The notes: generated by a model not told the origin, from the letters alone. A stretch of 64,000 bases of DNA from Prochlorococcus sp. AG-363-B11 (GCA_003278425.1 QCFE01000004.1:1-64000); one strand, 5' to 3'. Counted from the stretch's first letter, positions 8,286-15,833 are shown. Translations and numbers: made by a program.

Positions 8286-8995
8286 TTGAGCGCTGGGCAC
8301 TAGTGAGTGGTCTAAAAGGTGACCTGGAAACCTACGAGATGATTCAAAGCGATTTAAAGAAGACTCGCGGAGTTAAGACCTTATTTATCCTAGGAGATAT
8401 GATCGGGCCAGAACGCAACTGTGATGCATTATTAAATCGGCTACAAAATCCCCGACGTGGAGATTTACAACCTCAATGCATTTATGGCTGGTGGGAAGAG
8501 CAACTACTTGCTGAACAGGGGTTACGTGGTGAGCAAAAGGCCGATGCTTTGCGACTAAATCAAGGAGAAGAAGCAGTAACGGCCTTATTGAATGCTGTTA
8601 ACAGCACTCATCTCAAGTGGCTAGCATCACTTCAGTTTGGTTTCATTGAATTGGATTGCGGTCTAATCCACGGAAGCTCAGCTGATATAGGAGATAACCT
8701 TACATCAGAGACCTCTCCTCTAATTCTTATTGATCGCCTCACTCGACTTGATGTAAACAGATTATTTACAGCACACAGCACTGAACAATTTCATCTTGAG
8801 CTCACTGGGGGAGGGCTCAATTCACATGTAAAAGACTTAAATGGCGAAAGTCAATATCAGCAGAAAGTATCTAAACAAAGCATCATTGGAATTGGAGCAG
8901 GGGAGTATTACACCATCTATGACGTTGGTAGTGATAAAACACACTTTCTGAGCGTTGGTGGTCAATACAATACAAAAGGGAAAGGTTTCGCATAA
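8282..8995 (+). CDS. Degenerate metallophosphoesterase-like protein
   Basis: This protein follows the same layout as its upstream neighbour: VSGLKGDLETYEMI, FILGDMIGPER, YGWWEEQ, CGLIHGSSADI and FTAHSTEQF. Most metal ligands are gone; only the GD of motif 2 and one His (LIHGSS) remain obvious. It is probably a catalytically dead partner of the preceding enzyme, possibly forming a heteromer. The ATG overlaps the upstream stop by four bases, indicating translational coupling. Confidence 0.65.
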   Translation: MIERWALVSGLKGDLETYEMIQSDLKKTRGVKTLFILGDMIGPERNCDALLNRLQNPRRGDLQPQCIYGWWEEQLLAEQGLRGEQKADALRLNQGEEAVTALLNAVNSTHLKWLASLQFGFIELDCGLIHGSSADIGDNLTSETSPLILIDRLTRLDVNRLFTAHSTEQFHLELTGGGLNSHVKDLNGESQYQQKVSKQSIIGIGAGEYYTIYDVGSDKTHFLSVGGQYNTKGKGFA

Positions 8996-9051
8996 CAAAC
9001 ATCAATCAATATTTCTTCTCTTAAACCTTTGCCAACTCCTCCTCCTTCTTC

Positions 9052-9180
9052 TTCAACGCAAAAGGGAATCACGTAAATATATTTTTAGACATGAAGAAGG
9101 GAAACGTACTTAAATGCCCCCCTTTGAGTCCAGCTCTTATTTTTCTAATCAACGAGCTCGGACTCATGTTTAATTTCTAG
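9052..9180 (+). pseudogene. Relic of the 29211-type small gene
   Basis: The frame reading NIFLDMKKGNVLKCPPLSPALIF is a damaged copy of the 61-residue protein at 29211-29396 (FLDMKKGDVFRCPPLSPALI). There is no start codon. Similarity continues past the stop, to about 9240, at nucleotide level. Confidence 0.75.
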
Positions 9181-9337
9181 CCAACCTAAAGCAAAGATCA
9201 AATAGTATAAACACTTCTTTTTGATCTTTACTGGCTAAGGAAGTATGGGACAAATTTCGACTACATAGTCAATCCTCTCCTCAAGCAAAGATTTCTATCT
9301 TCAGGCAGGGTCGAGAAAATACCTGCTTATTTTTTGA

Positions 9338-9790
9338 TCACTGAATTTCTTCTATTATCTGCAAGGCAGTAGTTACATGCTTGGTACTATTTAAGAGATC
9401 ATTGAAAATATGGCGAATTACTCCAGTAGAATCAACCAAATAAGTTATTCGTCCATCTAATAACCCAAGAACTTTAGGGACACCCAACTTCTTTCTCAAT
9501 GAATTATTTTCATCGCATAAGAGAGGGAAAGGAAGTTTATTCTTCTCTGCAAATTTCTTATGGCTTAACTGATTATCATTACAAACTCCCCAAACAACAG
9601 CTCCAAATAATTTAAATAAATCATACTTATCCCTAAAACCACACGCTTCAGCCGTGCATCCAGGCGTATCATCTTTAGGATAGAAGAATAAAACAAGTTT
9701 TTTCCCTTTAGATTCTTTACTAGTTCTATTTATCCCATCTTGGTCAAACAAGCAAAAATCAGGTAGTTTATCACCAATTTTTAAAGACAT
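9338..9790 (-). CDS. bcp: Peroxiredoxin, BCP/PrxQ type
   Basis: This is a thiol peroxidase that reduces hydroperoxides with thioredoxin. The active-site region is FFYPKDDTPGCTAEACGFRDKY: peroxidatic Cys in PGCTAE, with a second Cys five residues later as in PrxQ. The conserved F(P)LLCDENNSLRKKLGV follows, and the 150-residue length is standard. No targeting signal is seen, so it is cytosolic. It stands beside the hli cluster on the same strand, which fits a light-stress setting, although they may not share a transcript. Confidence 0.93.
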   Translation of the reverse strand: MSLKIGDKLPDFCLFDQDGINRTSKESKGKKLVLFFYPKDDTPGCTAEACGFRDKYDLFKLFGAVVWGVCNDNQLSHKKFAEKNKLPFPLLCDENNSLRKKLGVPKVLGLLDGRITYLVDSTGVIRHIFNDLLNSTKHVTTALQIIEEIQ

Positions 9791-9837
9791 TCTCAGAGTA
9801 ATTAGGAATAAATTGTACTAAACTTTGAAGGATCTGA

Positions 9838-9942
9838 TCAGTTAAGATAGGCAGCATCTCTAGTTAAACCTCTCCAAAGTAAGCTCCCGATATAAAACAA
9901 GCCAGACAATGAGATAATAAAAAGTAAGGAAGAGAAATTCAT
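9838..9942 (-). CDS. 34-residue single-helix membrane peptide
   Basis: The frame reads MNFSSLLFIISLSGLFYIGSLLW and then a polar tail ending AAYLN: one transmembrane helix with a basic end. Its ATG overlaps the stop of the preceding gene (ATGA), so it is the last member of the hli operon. Similar small photosystem-like peptides exist, but I cannot name this one. Confidence 0.55.
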   Translation of the reverse strand: MNFSSLLFIISLSGLFYIGSLLWRGLTRDAAYLN

Positions 9943-10046
9943 AAAATTCCCATAAATCCAGCAGTCAAGCCGATCAAACAAAAGAAGCCAAATTCAACAA
10001 GATCGCGAAATGGCGTGTTTATTGCATTATAAATTGTTTGAGTCAT
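9939..10046 (-). CDS. 35-residue single-helix membrane peptide
   Basis: A polar start (MTQTIYNAINTPFRDLVE) precedes a helix FGFFCLIGLTAGFMGIL. The stop overlaps the next start by four bases. It lies in the hli operon and its function is unknown; photosystem association is only a guess from context. Confidence 0.55.
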   Translation of the reverse strand: MTQTIYNAINTPFRDLVEFGFFCLIGLTAGFMGIL

Positions 10047-10105
10047 ATGCAAAGTTTGTAAAAGATTAGGAAGTTCAATTCTTAGTGAAGTCAAGTAGTA
10101 CTTCA

Positions 10106-10192
10106 TTAAACTCTTTCAAATATGCCTATTGAGAAAGCCACAAGAATTGAACCAGCAAGGAAAGTTGTGAGGAGTAATTGTAGGTTTTTCAT
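10106..10192 (-). CDS. 28-residue membrane peptide
   Basis: MKNLQLLLTTFLAGSILVAF begins one hydrophobic helix, which ends in a charged FERV. An in-frame ATG nine bases earlier (10201) is an alternative start. It lies in the hli operon, with no recognised family. Confidence 0.5.
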   Translation of the reverse strand: MKNLQLLLTTFLAGSILVAFSIGIFERV

Positions 10193-10234
10193 GATTGTCA
10201 TTAATTATTTTCATTTAAAATTGGTGATAGTGGG

Positions 10235-10354
10235 TTAGTAAATACCAGGGATAATCCAACCGAAAAATCCATAATTAATGATTAGGGCAAATAAACCAAT
10301 CATCGCTAGTCGACCATTGGTTCTTTCAGCTATTGACCAGTAGTTATTATGCAT
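10235..10354 (-). CDS. High-light-inducible protein (Hli/Scp)
   Basis: This 39-residue protein has the chlorophyll-binding helix ERTNGRLAMIGLFALIIN, with the family ExxNGRxAMIG motif and a GxxxPG end. Hli proteins bind chlorophyll and carotenoid and protect photosystems and chlorophyll synthesis during stress. The first ATG that gives a normal Hli is at 10354, overlapping the upstream stop by one base (TAATG). A longer frame from 10429 runs into the neighbour and is not credible. Confidence 0.88.
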   Translation of the reverse strand: MHNNYWSIAERTNGRLAMIGLFALIINYGFFGWIIPGIY

Positions 10355-10578
10355 TAAAAAACTCCTGGTATCACCTGACCTGTAGCTACATAGCTCATCA
10401 TCAATGCCACAAATCCAATCATTGCCCACCTTCCATTAGCTTTTTCAGCTTCTTCTGGATAGCTGGTGTAATTTTCTTCAAGTTGCATTGGAGCTTCATA
10501 AGCAAACATATTTTGCTTGCCATATTCAGTGACTACTAAGCTTTTCTTAGCAGTAAGTGAAGGAGTTGAAGTTATCAT
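10354..10578 (-). CDS. High-light-inducible protein (Hli/Scp)
   Basis: This is the longest Hli of the group (74 residues). It has a 45-residue polar N-terminal part (rich in Lys, Glu and Tyr) and then EEAEKANGRWAMIGFVALMMSYVATGQVIPGVF with the chlorophyll-binding ExxNGRxAMIG. It forms one transmembrane helix in the thylakoid. It sits second to last among the four hli genes and is coupled to the next by overlapping codons. Confidence 0.9.
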   Translation of the reverse strand: MITSTPSLTAKKSLVVTEYGKQNMFAYEAPMQLEENYTSYPEEAEKANGRWAMIGFVALMMSYVATGQVIPGVF

Positions 10579-10581
10579 TTC

Positions 10582-10689
10582 TTAAAAGATTCCAGGAATA
10601 ATTTGACCTGTTGTGGCGTAAGAACCAAAGGCCGCAACAAAACCAATCATTGCAGCCCAGCCATTAAATTTTTCTGCGTCAGGTGTCAT
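10582..10689 (-). CDS. High-light-inducible protein (Hli/Scp), short
   Basis: This 35-residue mini-Hli reads MTPDAEKFNGWAAMIGFVA and ends TTGQIIPGIF. The usual Arg of NGR is Trp (NGWAAMIG), a variant seen in many picocyanobacterial and cyanophage Hlis. It ends 3 bases before the next hli start. Confidence 0.88.
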   Translation of the reverse strand: MTPDAEKFNGWAAMIGFVAAFGSYATTGQIIPGIF

Positions 10690-10735
10690 GATGTAAATAG
10701 TGATAGTGAATGAATGATTCAGAGTTAGTGAAAAA

Positions 10736-10909
10736 TCAAAGCCTACAGCCTAGGTTTAATTGACCAGAGTCCAATAGATAGCCCAGTCTTATGGCTGCAG
10801 CTTGCTCACATCTAGAAAAACTTAATTGATTGTTAGTGATCCATTGCAGTTCATCTAACGTGATAATTCCAGATGTAATAGATGTAAGGAATAATTTACC
10901 TATTCCCAT
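10736..10909 (-). CDS. 57-residue hli-cluster companion protein
   Basis: The frame starts MGIGKLFLTSITSGIITLDE and continues with FSRCEQAAAIRLGYLLDSGQ to a stop. It is soluble, mostly helical, with two cysteines. Small proteins of this type commonly accompany hli genes in Prochlorococcus, as I recall from other genomes. Its function is unknown. It lies between two hli genes in the same orientation. Confidence 0.7.
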   Translation of the reverse strand: MGIGKLFLTSITSGIITLDELQWITNNQLSFSRCEQAAAIRLGYLLDSGQLNLGCRL

Positions 10910-11002
10910 TTAATACCTCTCTAAAAACTAATTTGTAGAGATCTTTTTGTAAGCAGCCTGAAGCAATTGATGCAAAGGCTTGAAAGGATTGAATTCCATT
11001 TT

Positions 11003-11146
11003 CTATACAAGACCAGGAACAATTTGACCTGTTGTTAGATATGCACCGATAGCGGCCCAAAAACCCATCATCGCAGCCCATCCATTAATGCGTTCTGCAA
11101 GAAGCTTTTCTGGCTCAACTTGTGGCTTTTGTGATACTTTTTTCAT
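11003..11146 (-). CDS. High-light-inducible protein (Hli/Scp)
   Basis: This 47-residue protein starts MKKVSQKPQVEPEKLLAE and then has RINGWAAMMGFWAAIGAYLTTG, ending VPGLV. It is the first gene of the cluster, so the promoter for the whole set should lie in the following 350 bases. Confidence 0.88.
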   Translation of the reverse strand: MKKVSQKPQVEPEKLLAERINGWAAMMGFWAAIGAYLTTGQIVPGLV

Positions 11147-11506
11147 TGGAAAGAAATTTACTTAAGAGAGAGAAGGCCAATACGGCCAACTTGTTAAGAA
11201 CTATAACAGATATTATTACGAAGTGTGAAGGCTCGGTCGCTATTTTAGCCTAATAATAAGAGAATTAGGTCCATAAGCCCTTATTAAAGCTTTGATTTTA
11301 GTATTAAATAAAAGTCTATAAAAGTCTTATTTTAAATTTAAATACTATTAAATCATAGTAAATAGATCAGTAAAATTTATTTTTACTAGCAAGTTAGGCT
11401 TAATTAGCTATAGTTTTAATTATTAATTGACTTCAAGGTACAGAAAATAATTCTGGATTTGGTCGCACTTTTAAAAATTATTGAATATGCTAAAAATGCT
11501 TTTTCT
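11147..11506. other. AT-rich divergent regulatory gap
   Basis: No gene is seen. The gap separates the minus-strand hli operon from a plus-strand small gene, so promoters for both should lie here. I cannot pick out a specific operator. Confidence 0.4.
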
Positions 11507-11686
11507 ATGAATATGGACGAACTTCAGACTTCATTAAATAGCTTTTCAATATGGCAAGCTATTCTTTGGTGTTACTATCCAATGGCTATGCTTGTAGCTT
11601 TAGAGCTTCTTGCAAGAAGTATTGACGATGATGATGATCAAGATGGAGGGAAGATGGTTCCAGCCTTGCAAAGTTACTCAGCGTAA
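11507..11686 (+). CDS. 59-residue membrane protein with acidic tail
   Basis: From the ATG at 11507 the protein reads MNMDELQTSLNSFSIWQ, then one transmembrane helix (AILWCYYPMAMLVALELLA), then a run of aspartates (DDDDDQD) and a short tail. A TTG at 11459 would add 16 residues; I prefer the ATG. It is divergent from the hli cluster. The family is not recognised. Confidence 0.6.
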   Translation: MNMDELQTSLNSFSIWQAILWCYYPMAMLVALELLARSIDDDDDQDGGKMVPALQSYSA

Positions 11687-11864
11687 GAGTTTCAGTTGAA
11701 TAATACGAGTACCCATCGAAAGATATTCATCAAATATACCCCTCAAGAAAGTAGGTATATAGGTAGATAATATTCACTCGTTTAAACGAACTTTAATTAC
11801 ACTAAGAAGTCACAGAGGTAAGGCAGATATGACCTGTTTGTATTAGTAATAGAAGCCTGATTGA

Positions 11865-12005
11865 AATAGAATAAAGATATGAGGGTGAGAATGTCAGGCC
11901 ATCCACACATCGCAATATCGCTGAGAACCCATGGCATCACAGGAACCACGCTACTGGCTAATGAAAACTTCCATTTTGGCAATGGACTAGGTTTTCAGAG
12001 AATCG
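11865..12005 (+). repeat. Repeat family A, copy 2 (long form)
   Basis: It begins with the long-form left flank TTGAAATAGAATAAAGA...GAGGGTGAGAATG, then CGCTGAGAACCCATGG, the core CTACTGGCTAATGAA, and a worn right end TTTTCAGAGAATCG. The flank and core match copies at 21350 and 30061. The rest of 11687-12170 holds nothing else that I can support. Confidence 0.8.
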
Positions 12006-12170
12006 AAAAGATTTATCCAAACTTACTCTCACTTAATTTCTCATTAATTTTAGTCAGTAATGACTTCTTCCTTCTGACGAAAATGAAATAAGAAACGACC
12101 TCCTATTAGAAGAGCAGGATCAACTACGATATATGCCAAGTTGGATATAGTTGATGCACTAATTCGAGCA

Positions 12171-12374
12171 TTAGGAGGATCGAAATAAATTAAACAGGAT
12201 CGAAACAATCAAACTGATAGCAATGCAACTAACAACTGGAAAATAAAAGGTTGAATTCTCACCTCTCAAAATTATATCTCCAGGCAATTGTCCTAAACCT
12301 ATATGCTTTAAGTAAGGGTAGAGAAGACCTATAGCAGCAATTCCAAGTCCGAGTGTGATAAGTAATTTTTGCAT
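12171..12374 (-). CDS. DUF2905 family membrane protein
   Basis: The family signature GLGQLPGDIILRGENSTFYFPVVSCIAISLIVSILF is nearly complete. It has two transmembrane helices and 67 residues, a typical length. The function of DUF2905 is unknown. Its start lies one base beyond the stop of the upstream 53-residue gene, so the two are coupled. Confidence 0.85.
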   Translation of the reverse strand: MQKLLITLGLGIAAIGLLYPYLKHIGLGQLPGDIILRGENSTFYFPVVSCIAISLIVSILFNLFRSS

Positions 12375-12375
12375 T

Positions 12376-12537
12376 TCAAACGAGAGGTCTGATCAACTGT
12401 GTTAGTTCTAAACCCTTTTCAGGTACACACTCAGTTGGATATGAAATCACATTTTTCGCTGAAAAGCCTACTCCGATTGCAATCACTCCAATTACAAAGA
12501 TCCATTTAGATCTCTCACTGACTAGAAGGTTTCTCAT
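12376..12537 (-). CDS. 53-residue membrane protein
   Basis: It has a basic start (MRNLLVSERSK), one hydrophobic helix WIFVIGVIAIGVGF and an outer part with a single Cys. It lies immediately upstream of the DUF2905 gene on the same strand, so the two form a small operon. I know no family for it. Confidence 0.55.
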   Translation of the reverse strand: MRNLLVSERSKWIFVIGVIAIGVGFSAKNVISYPTECVPEKGLELTQLIRPLV

Positions 12538-12685
12538 AGAACTAGAAAGTCGTAAGCGAAGGGTACAATGCCCTCCATCGACACAAGCATTTCTATAAAT
12601 CTAATAAAAATCAATATCTAGCATTGGATTATGTTCTTAATATGAATTAATCGAATAACAACAAGAATAAGCTTAACTAGCCCCA

Positions 12686-12812
12686 ATGAAAGCTAGTTAT
12701 ATAAAAGTTTTACGATTCCAAGCAAAATCTAAATTTATTTTATATTAAAAATACCAAGAGAAATACCTCATACAAAGAAACTAATAGATCATTAATTATG
12801 CCTAATTCAAAT
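12686..12812 (+). repeat. Repeat C (copy of the DUF3137 5' region)
   Basis: Bases from ATGAAAGCTAGTTATATAAA through ATTATGCCTAATTCAAATC match 23315-23441 almost base for base. They include the start codon and first codons of the DUF3137 gene, but here the coding sequence breaks off. Confidence 0.85.
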
Positions 12813-12854
12813 CTCTTCTCAACTATGAGAAGCTTCCTAATTTCCAGTAATTAA
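12798..12854 (+). pseudogene. Chimeric relic: DUF3137 start fused to adhesin tail
   Basis: An 18-codon frame starts with the MPNSN of the DUF3137 gene and switches directly into LFSTMRSFLISSN, the C-terminal tail of the adhesins, keeping their TAATTAATTAG end. The junction records recombination between two unrelated island genes. Confidence 0.75.
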
Positions 12855-12888
12855 TTAGATACAAAACAAGTAACCCGATTCTTTACAA

Positions 12889-13068
12889 ATGAATATAGTT
12901 CTTGTGCTGGTCATTCCTCTATTTCTTATGGGATTCGTCTACATTCTGATCATCGTCAACAAAGGTCTTCCTTCGTGGATGGAAAGACTATCTGATAAAA
13001 GTGGGAACTATATGGACCTATGGGCTCATTACGATCACTGTTCTATCAATTCTGAAGTACTGGAGTAA
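12889..13068 (+). pseudogene. Frameshifted copy of the 30559 membrane gene
   Basis: The first 38 codons (IPLFLMGFVYILIIVNKGLP...) parallel the intact gene at 30559-30744. One extra G in AGTGGGAAC, compared with AGTGGAAC, shifts the frame and garbles the C-terminal third. The downstream partner gene is still intact, so the unit was duplicated and is decaying. Confidence 0.8.
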
Positions 13069-13075
13069 TAGTTAA

Positions 13076-13240
13076 ATGACTCTCAGTTCTCATAGAAAAC
13101 ACAAAATTTATATCGCAGCAACTATGGGATATGGTCTTGGTCCAGAAGATCCAGAAGAAGTTTCCTACTACGAACAAATCATGAAAGAAATGAAGAAAGA
13201 GAGAGCTAATTGGAATCTAGGCATTGCTAGATCGGACTAA
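13076..13240 (+). CDS. 54-residue protein, copy 1 of a duplicated pair
   Basis: It starts MTLSSHRKHKIYIAATMGYG and ends NLGIARSD. It is a close paralogue of 30745-30909 and is charged, soluble and helical. The frame is intact and most codons match the paralogue, suggesting selection. No family is recognised. It is preceded by the frameshifted partner gene and followed by repeat B. Confidence 0.55.
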   Translation: MTLSSHRKHKIYIAATMGYGLGPEDPEEVSYYEQIMKEMKKERANWNLGIARSD

Positions 13241-13242
13241 AA

Positions 13243-13318
13243 TTTTTCTTGATTTTAGAGATAATAGAAAGAAGAAAAACCGAGATCGAAGTTTTATAAA
13301 AACTTTATTCAAACCTTA
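13243..13318 (+). repeat. Repeat B
   Basis: Contains CTTGATTTTAGAGATAATAGAA, a lightly altered form of the unit found at 15160, 16775, 23020, 30920 and 32085, followed by ACTTTATTCAAACC. Confidence 0.75.
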
Positions 13319-13353
13319 AGTATGCCATTAATCAATCATCATATTTTTTCCTT

Positions 13354-13500
13354 ATGAAAAGAATCAACTTGATAAAGCCAAGTGAATTATCCGATCAACA
13401 TCTCATTGCGATATATAGAGCAAGTTTTGTTAATTTACCGGACGTTTTTAACTCATATAATGAAATCTTAAACCCAAAAAGACTAATTCTTGTTGTTTAA
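13354..13500 (+). pseudogene. N-terminal remnant of a pyrimidine-dimer DNA glycosylase
   Basis: The 48-codon frame begins MKRINLIKPSELSDQHLIAIYR. This is the start of the T4 endonuclease V (DenV) family, where the N-terminal Thr/Lys region and the SELxDQHLxAEYR motif form the active site. The catalytic Glu of AEYR is Ile here (AIYR). The remaining two thirds are missing. It is a dead fragment of a UV repair gene. Confidence 0.75.
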
Positions 13501-13503
13501 GTT

Positions 13504-13812
13504 TCAAGAGTCACGCTTAGATGGTTGGATTAAGAAAATAAAGAACCAAATCTGACCAATTATAGGAATTAAATTTATGAAAATCCATTTCCTACTTTTA
13601 CCAGAATCTCGAACTCGACGCATGGCGATTGAGACATTTGGAATCAATGAAACCCAGCAATAAAGGTCCGGTATGCCATCCCCAAGGAATATTTTTAGTA
13701 GAACAAAAATAATCCAGCTAACAAAAAATGCCGACCAAAAGTCTCCTCTTTTTGTTAGTCCTTCAAAATCAAGTATACGCGTCCAAAATCTTAGATAAGA
13801 ATTAATCACCAT
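13504..13812 (-). CDS. DUF805 family membrane protein
   Basis: This matches the YhaH/DUF805 pattern: FWTRILDFEGLTKRGDFWSAFF, then IPNVSIAMRRVRDSGKSRKWIFINLIPIIGQIWF. Three to four membrane helices fit in 102 residues, slightly shorter than most members. The inner-membrane role is unknown. Its end lies 3 bases from the end of the DenV remnant on the other strand. Confidence 0.88.
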   Translation of the reverse strand: MVINSYLRFWTRILDFEGLTKRGDFWSAFFVSWIIFVLLKIFLGDGIPDLYCWVSLIPNVSIAMRRVRDSGKSRKWIFINLIPIIGQIWFFIFLIQPSKRDS

Positions 13813-13952
13813 TAGTACTGTTTAACTTGCTTAGTAAGTCTAGATAATATTTAAAAATCAAAAATGAACAAAAATGATCTGATATAAGAAGCCAGACTAA
13901 AAGAGCCTGCTTTGTCTAGATTAGCTATAAAAGACACAGAAGCTTCTTTTTT

Positions 13953-15044
13953 ATGCGCCGTTTTTATTCTTCTGCAATTGCTGGAGCAATTCTTTTATTC
14001 GGAGCCACCTCTGTAAAGGCTGATTGGGATTATTGGGGGATCAAAAAACATCCCAATGCAGGTTCTTATGAATATTATATTTATACAATTGACTCGGAAA
14101 CAGGTACTTCCACTTTAAGAAATACAAGAACCTTTAGCGGGTCAGCAAATCCTGTGACTTCGAGCTCTTATGTTGACCAGAATACAGGTGAATTAATAGT
14201 AGAACTTAGTGACTCTTCTCTTACTGGATACAACATAACAACAGATACTTGGTCCGATAAAGGTTCAACTTGGACATCGGGTTATTTGAATTACTGGAAA
14301 AAGCCTACTGTTACTGGGAATCAAGATGGCGGTTATAAAATCGAAATCAATGGTGAGAAAATGATTGAAAAGAAAGCTAATGGAGAGTTACATATTGGTG
14401 AAAACTCATGGATTACGAAAGAAGAGGATGGAATGCAAAAGGTTTGGGCCAAAGATAGTAATGGCAATTCAATACCTATAAATTACACAAATGGAACAAA
14501 ATTGTTGATCAATGGTAGGGACGTCGAACAAGCTATAGATAATGTTGGTGCGTTAAGTGCTGCCTTAACAGGATTACCTACTGTTCCACAAGATTCACCA
14601 ATGGCTTGCGGCATAGGTACTGGAACACATAGCAATAACTTTGCATTCTCTGGCGGTTGCGCCTCTCGAATAAATGAAAAACTAGCATTTAACGTTGCTG
14701 CTTCTTTTGTTCCAGGACAGCAGTATCAAGGCAACTTTGATAGCTCTTGGTCTGGTCGTGCTGGCTTTGTGTTCAAGCTAGGGAAAGTAAATAAGCCAAG
14801 TTTGATCAGCATGAATGATAAGAAAGCTCTAAAGGAAGAAATAAAGACACTAAAAGTTGAAAACCAAGAGATAAAAAGTTCAAATCAGCAACTAAAAGAT
14901 CTAGTCCATGCTCAGAATCAACGACTTGAAAAATTAGAAAGAATTGCGCTCACCAATCAAAATGAGCAAAAAACAGCAACCTCTTTCTTGAATCTTTCCA
15001 ATCTTTTTTCAACGATGAGAAGCTTCCTGATTTCTAGTAATTAA
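13953..15044 (+). CDS. YadA-like trimeric autotransporter adhesin, paralogue 2
   Basis: A signal peptide (1-23, ending VKA-D) is followed by a passenger unrelated to that of paralogue 1 (Tyr/Thr/Ser rich, about 24-140). Then come the same stalk, anchor (VGALSAALTGLPTVPQ ... GRAGFVFKLG) and post-anchor coiled coil (KEEIKTLKVENQEIKSSNQQ, heptad pattern) ending FLNLSNLFSTMRSFLISSN. From the shared NGRDVEQ codons to the anchor end I count five base differences from the gene at 5365 over about 315 bases, all silent. The adhesive tip therefore varies while the anchor is kept uniform. Confidence 0.75.
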   Translation: MRRFYSSAIAGAILLFGATSVKADWDYWGIKKHPNAGSYEYYIYTIDSETGTSTLRNTRTFSGSANPVTSSSYVDQNTGELIVELSDSSLTGYNITTDTWSDKGSTWTSGYLNYWKKPTVTGNQDGGYKIEINGEKMIEKKANGELHIGENSWITKEEDGMQKVWAKDSNGNSIPINYTNGTKLLINGRDVEQAIDNVGALSAALTGLPTVPQDSPMACGIGTGTHSNNFAFSGGCASRINEKLAFNVAASFVPGQQYQGNFDSSWSGRAGFVFKLGKVNKPSLISMNDKKALKEEIKTLKVENQEIKSSNQQLKDLVHAQNQRLEKLERIALTNQNEQKTATSFLNLSNLFSTMRSFLISSN

Positions 15045-15220
15045 TTAGAAATCTATTCTGTCATTCTCAAGATTAACTAGGAATAATTGTCCCCCATACG
15101 CCATCGATTGCTTCCTAGTTCAACCTCAGACCAAGTGTGTGTGCGTTTTGTCCTTGTCTTAAGCAAAGATTATTCTTTTCTCGATTTAAGAGATAATAGA
15201 AGCAAGCCAAAACTGATCGA
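15045..15220 (+). repeat. Adhesin 3' flank plus repeat B
   Basis: The sequence after the adhesin stop (AGAAATCTATTCTGTCATTC, then CTAGTTCAACCTCAGACCAA and CTCGATTTAAGAGATAATAG) recurs at 16660 and 31958 behind adhesin-tail relics. The remainder, up to 15405, holds only an unconvincing open frame. Confidence 0.8.
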
Positions 15221-15405
15221 CTACTTCAGAAGTAAGAAAGGTACTACAGATAATGCAATCCCTGAGACAACTAAGAGAATTACAAAAGAATATCTAGGTT
15301 GTGTTGGATCTCTAGCTGAGTCTTCTGTCATCTGGCTAGTCTACTGTATCCCTACTCTGTTATTTCTTTTCAACTTATCTTCTTTATCAAGTGCTGGAGT
15401 CTGGC

Positions 15406-15831
15406 CTAGATTTCTTTAGCTAAATATTCAATATAATTTTTCAAAGTAAAACCATGAGAATCATTCTTATCTTTTACATAATCAATATCATCAACAAGGT
15501 CTATGTTATGTCCTGCCATTAGCTCCTTTACTCTGGCATTAAACCAATCTTTAGCAGGTTTCTCTATTGCATCTTTCTGGTGCTGTTGCCATAGATAAGT
15601 ATCAAACGCTTTTATAGCATCTTCTCTGCTCCACTTTGGTAGTCCTATAAAGTGATTCTTTACTGGACAATCTTTCCTATTAATAAAGTGCTTTTTAGCA
15701 GTTTTAGACATTCCTCTTAAATACCGTTCTCTAGCAAGTGGGTTTTTAACTAGCAACTGACCTGCAGTATTTTCGTCTTTGACTTGAAGCTCTCTGACTT
15801 CCTTTTGACCTAAGACTTGTATTGGGTCCAT
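15406..15831 (-). CDS. Hypothetical protein, 141 residues
   Basis: This soluble, charged, helix-rich protein has motifs such as GLPKWSREDAIKAFDTYLWQQHQK and a Lys/Asp-rich C-terminus. It has no signal or membrane segment. I do not recognise the family. It follows a 33-residue frame by 2 bases, so the two are likely cotranscribed. A phage or plasmid origin is possible but not shown. Confidence 0.6.
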   Translation of the reverse strand: MDPIQVLGQKEVRELQVKDENTAGQLLVKNPLARERYLRGMSKTAKKHFINRKDCPVKNHFIGLPKWSREDAIKAFDTYLWQQHQKDAIEKPAKDWFNARVKELMAGHNIDLVDDIDYVKDKNDSHGFTLKNYIEYLAKEI

Positions 15832-15833
15832 AG

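Noticed and set aside
11879..12091. Plus-strand 70-residue open frame
   Set aside because: It is made of repeat family A sequence in a frame not kept in other copies.
15087..15419. Plus-strand 110-residue open frame
   Set aside because: It runs through the adhesin 3' flank and repeat B, whose other copies are not open; coding is unlikely.
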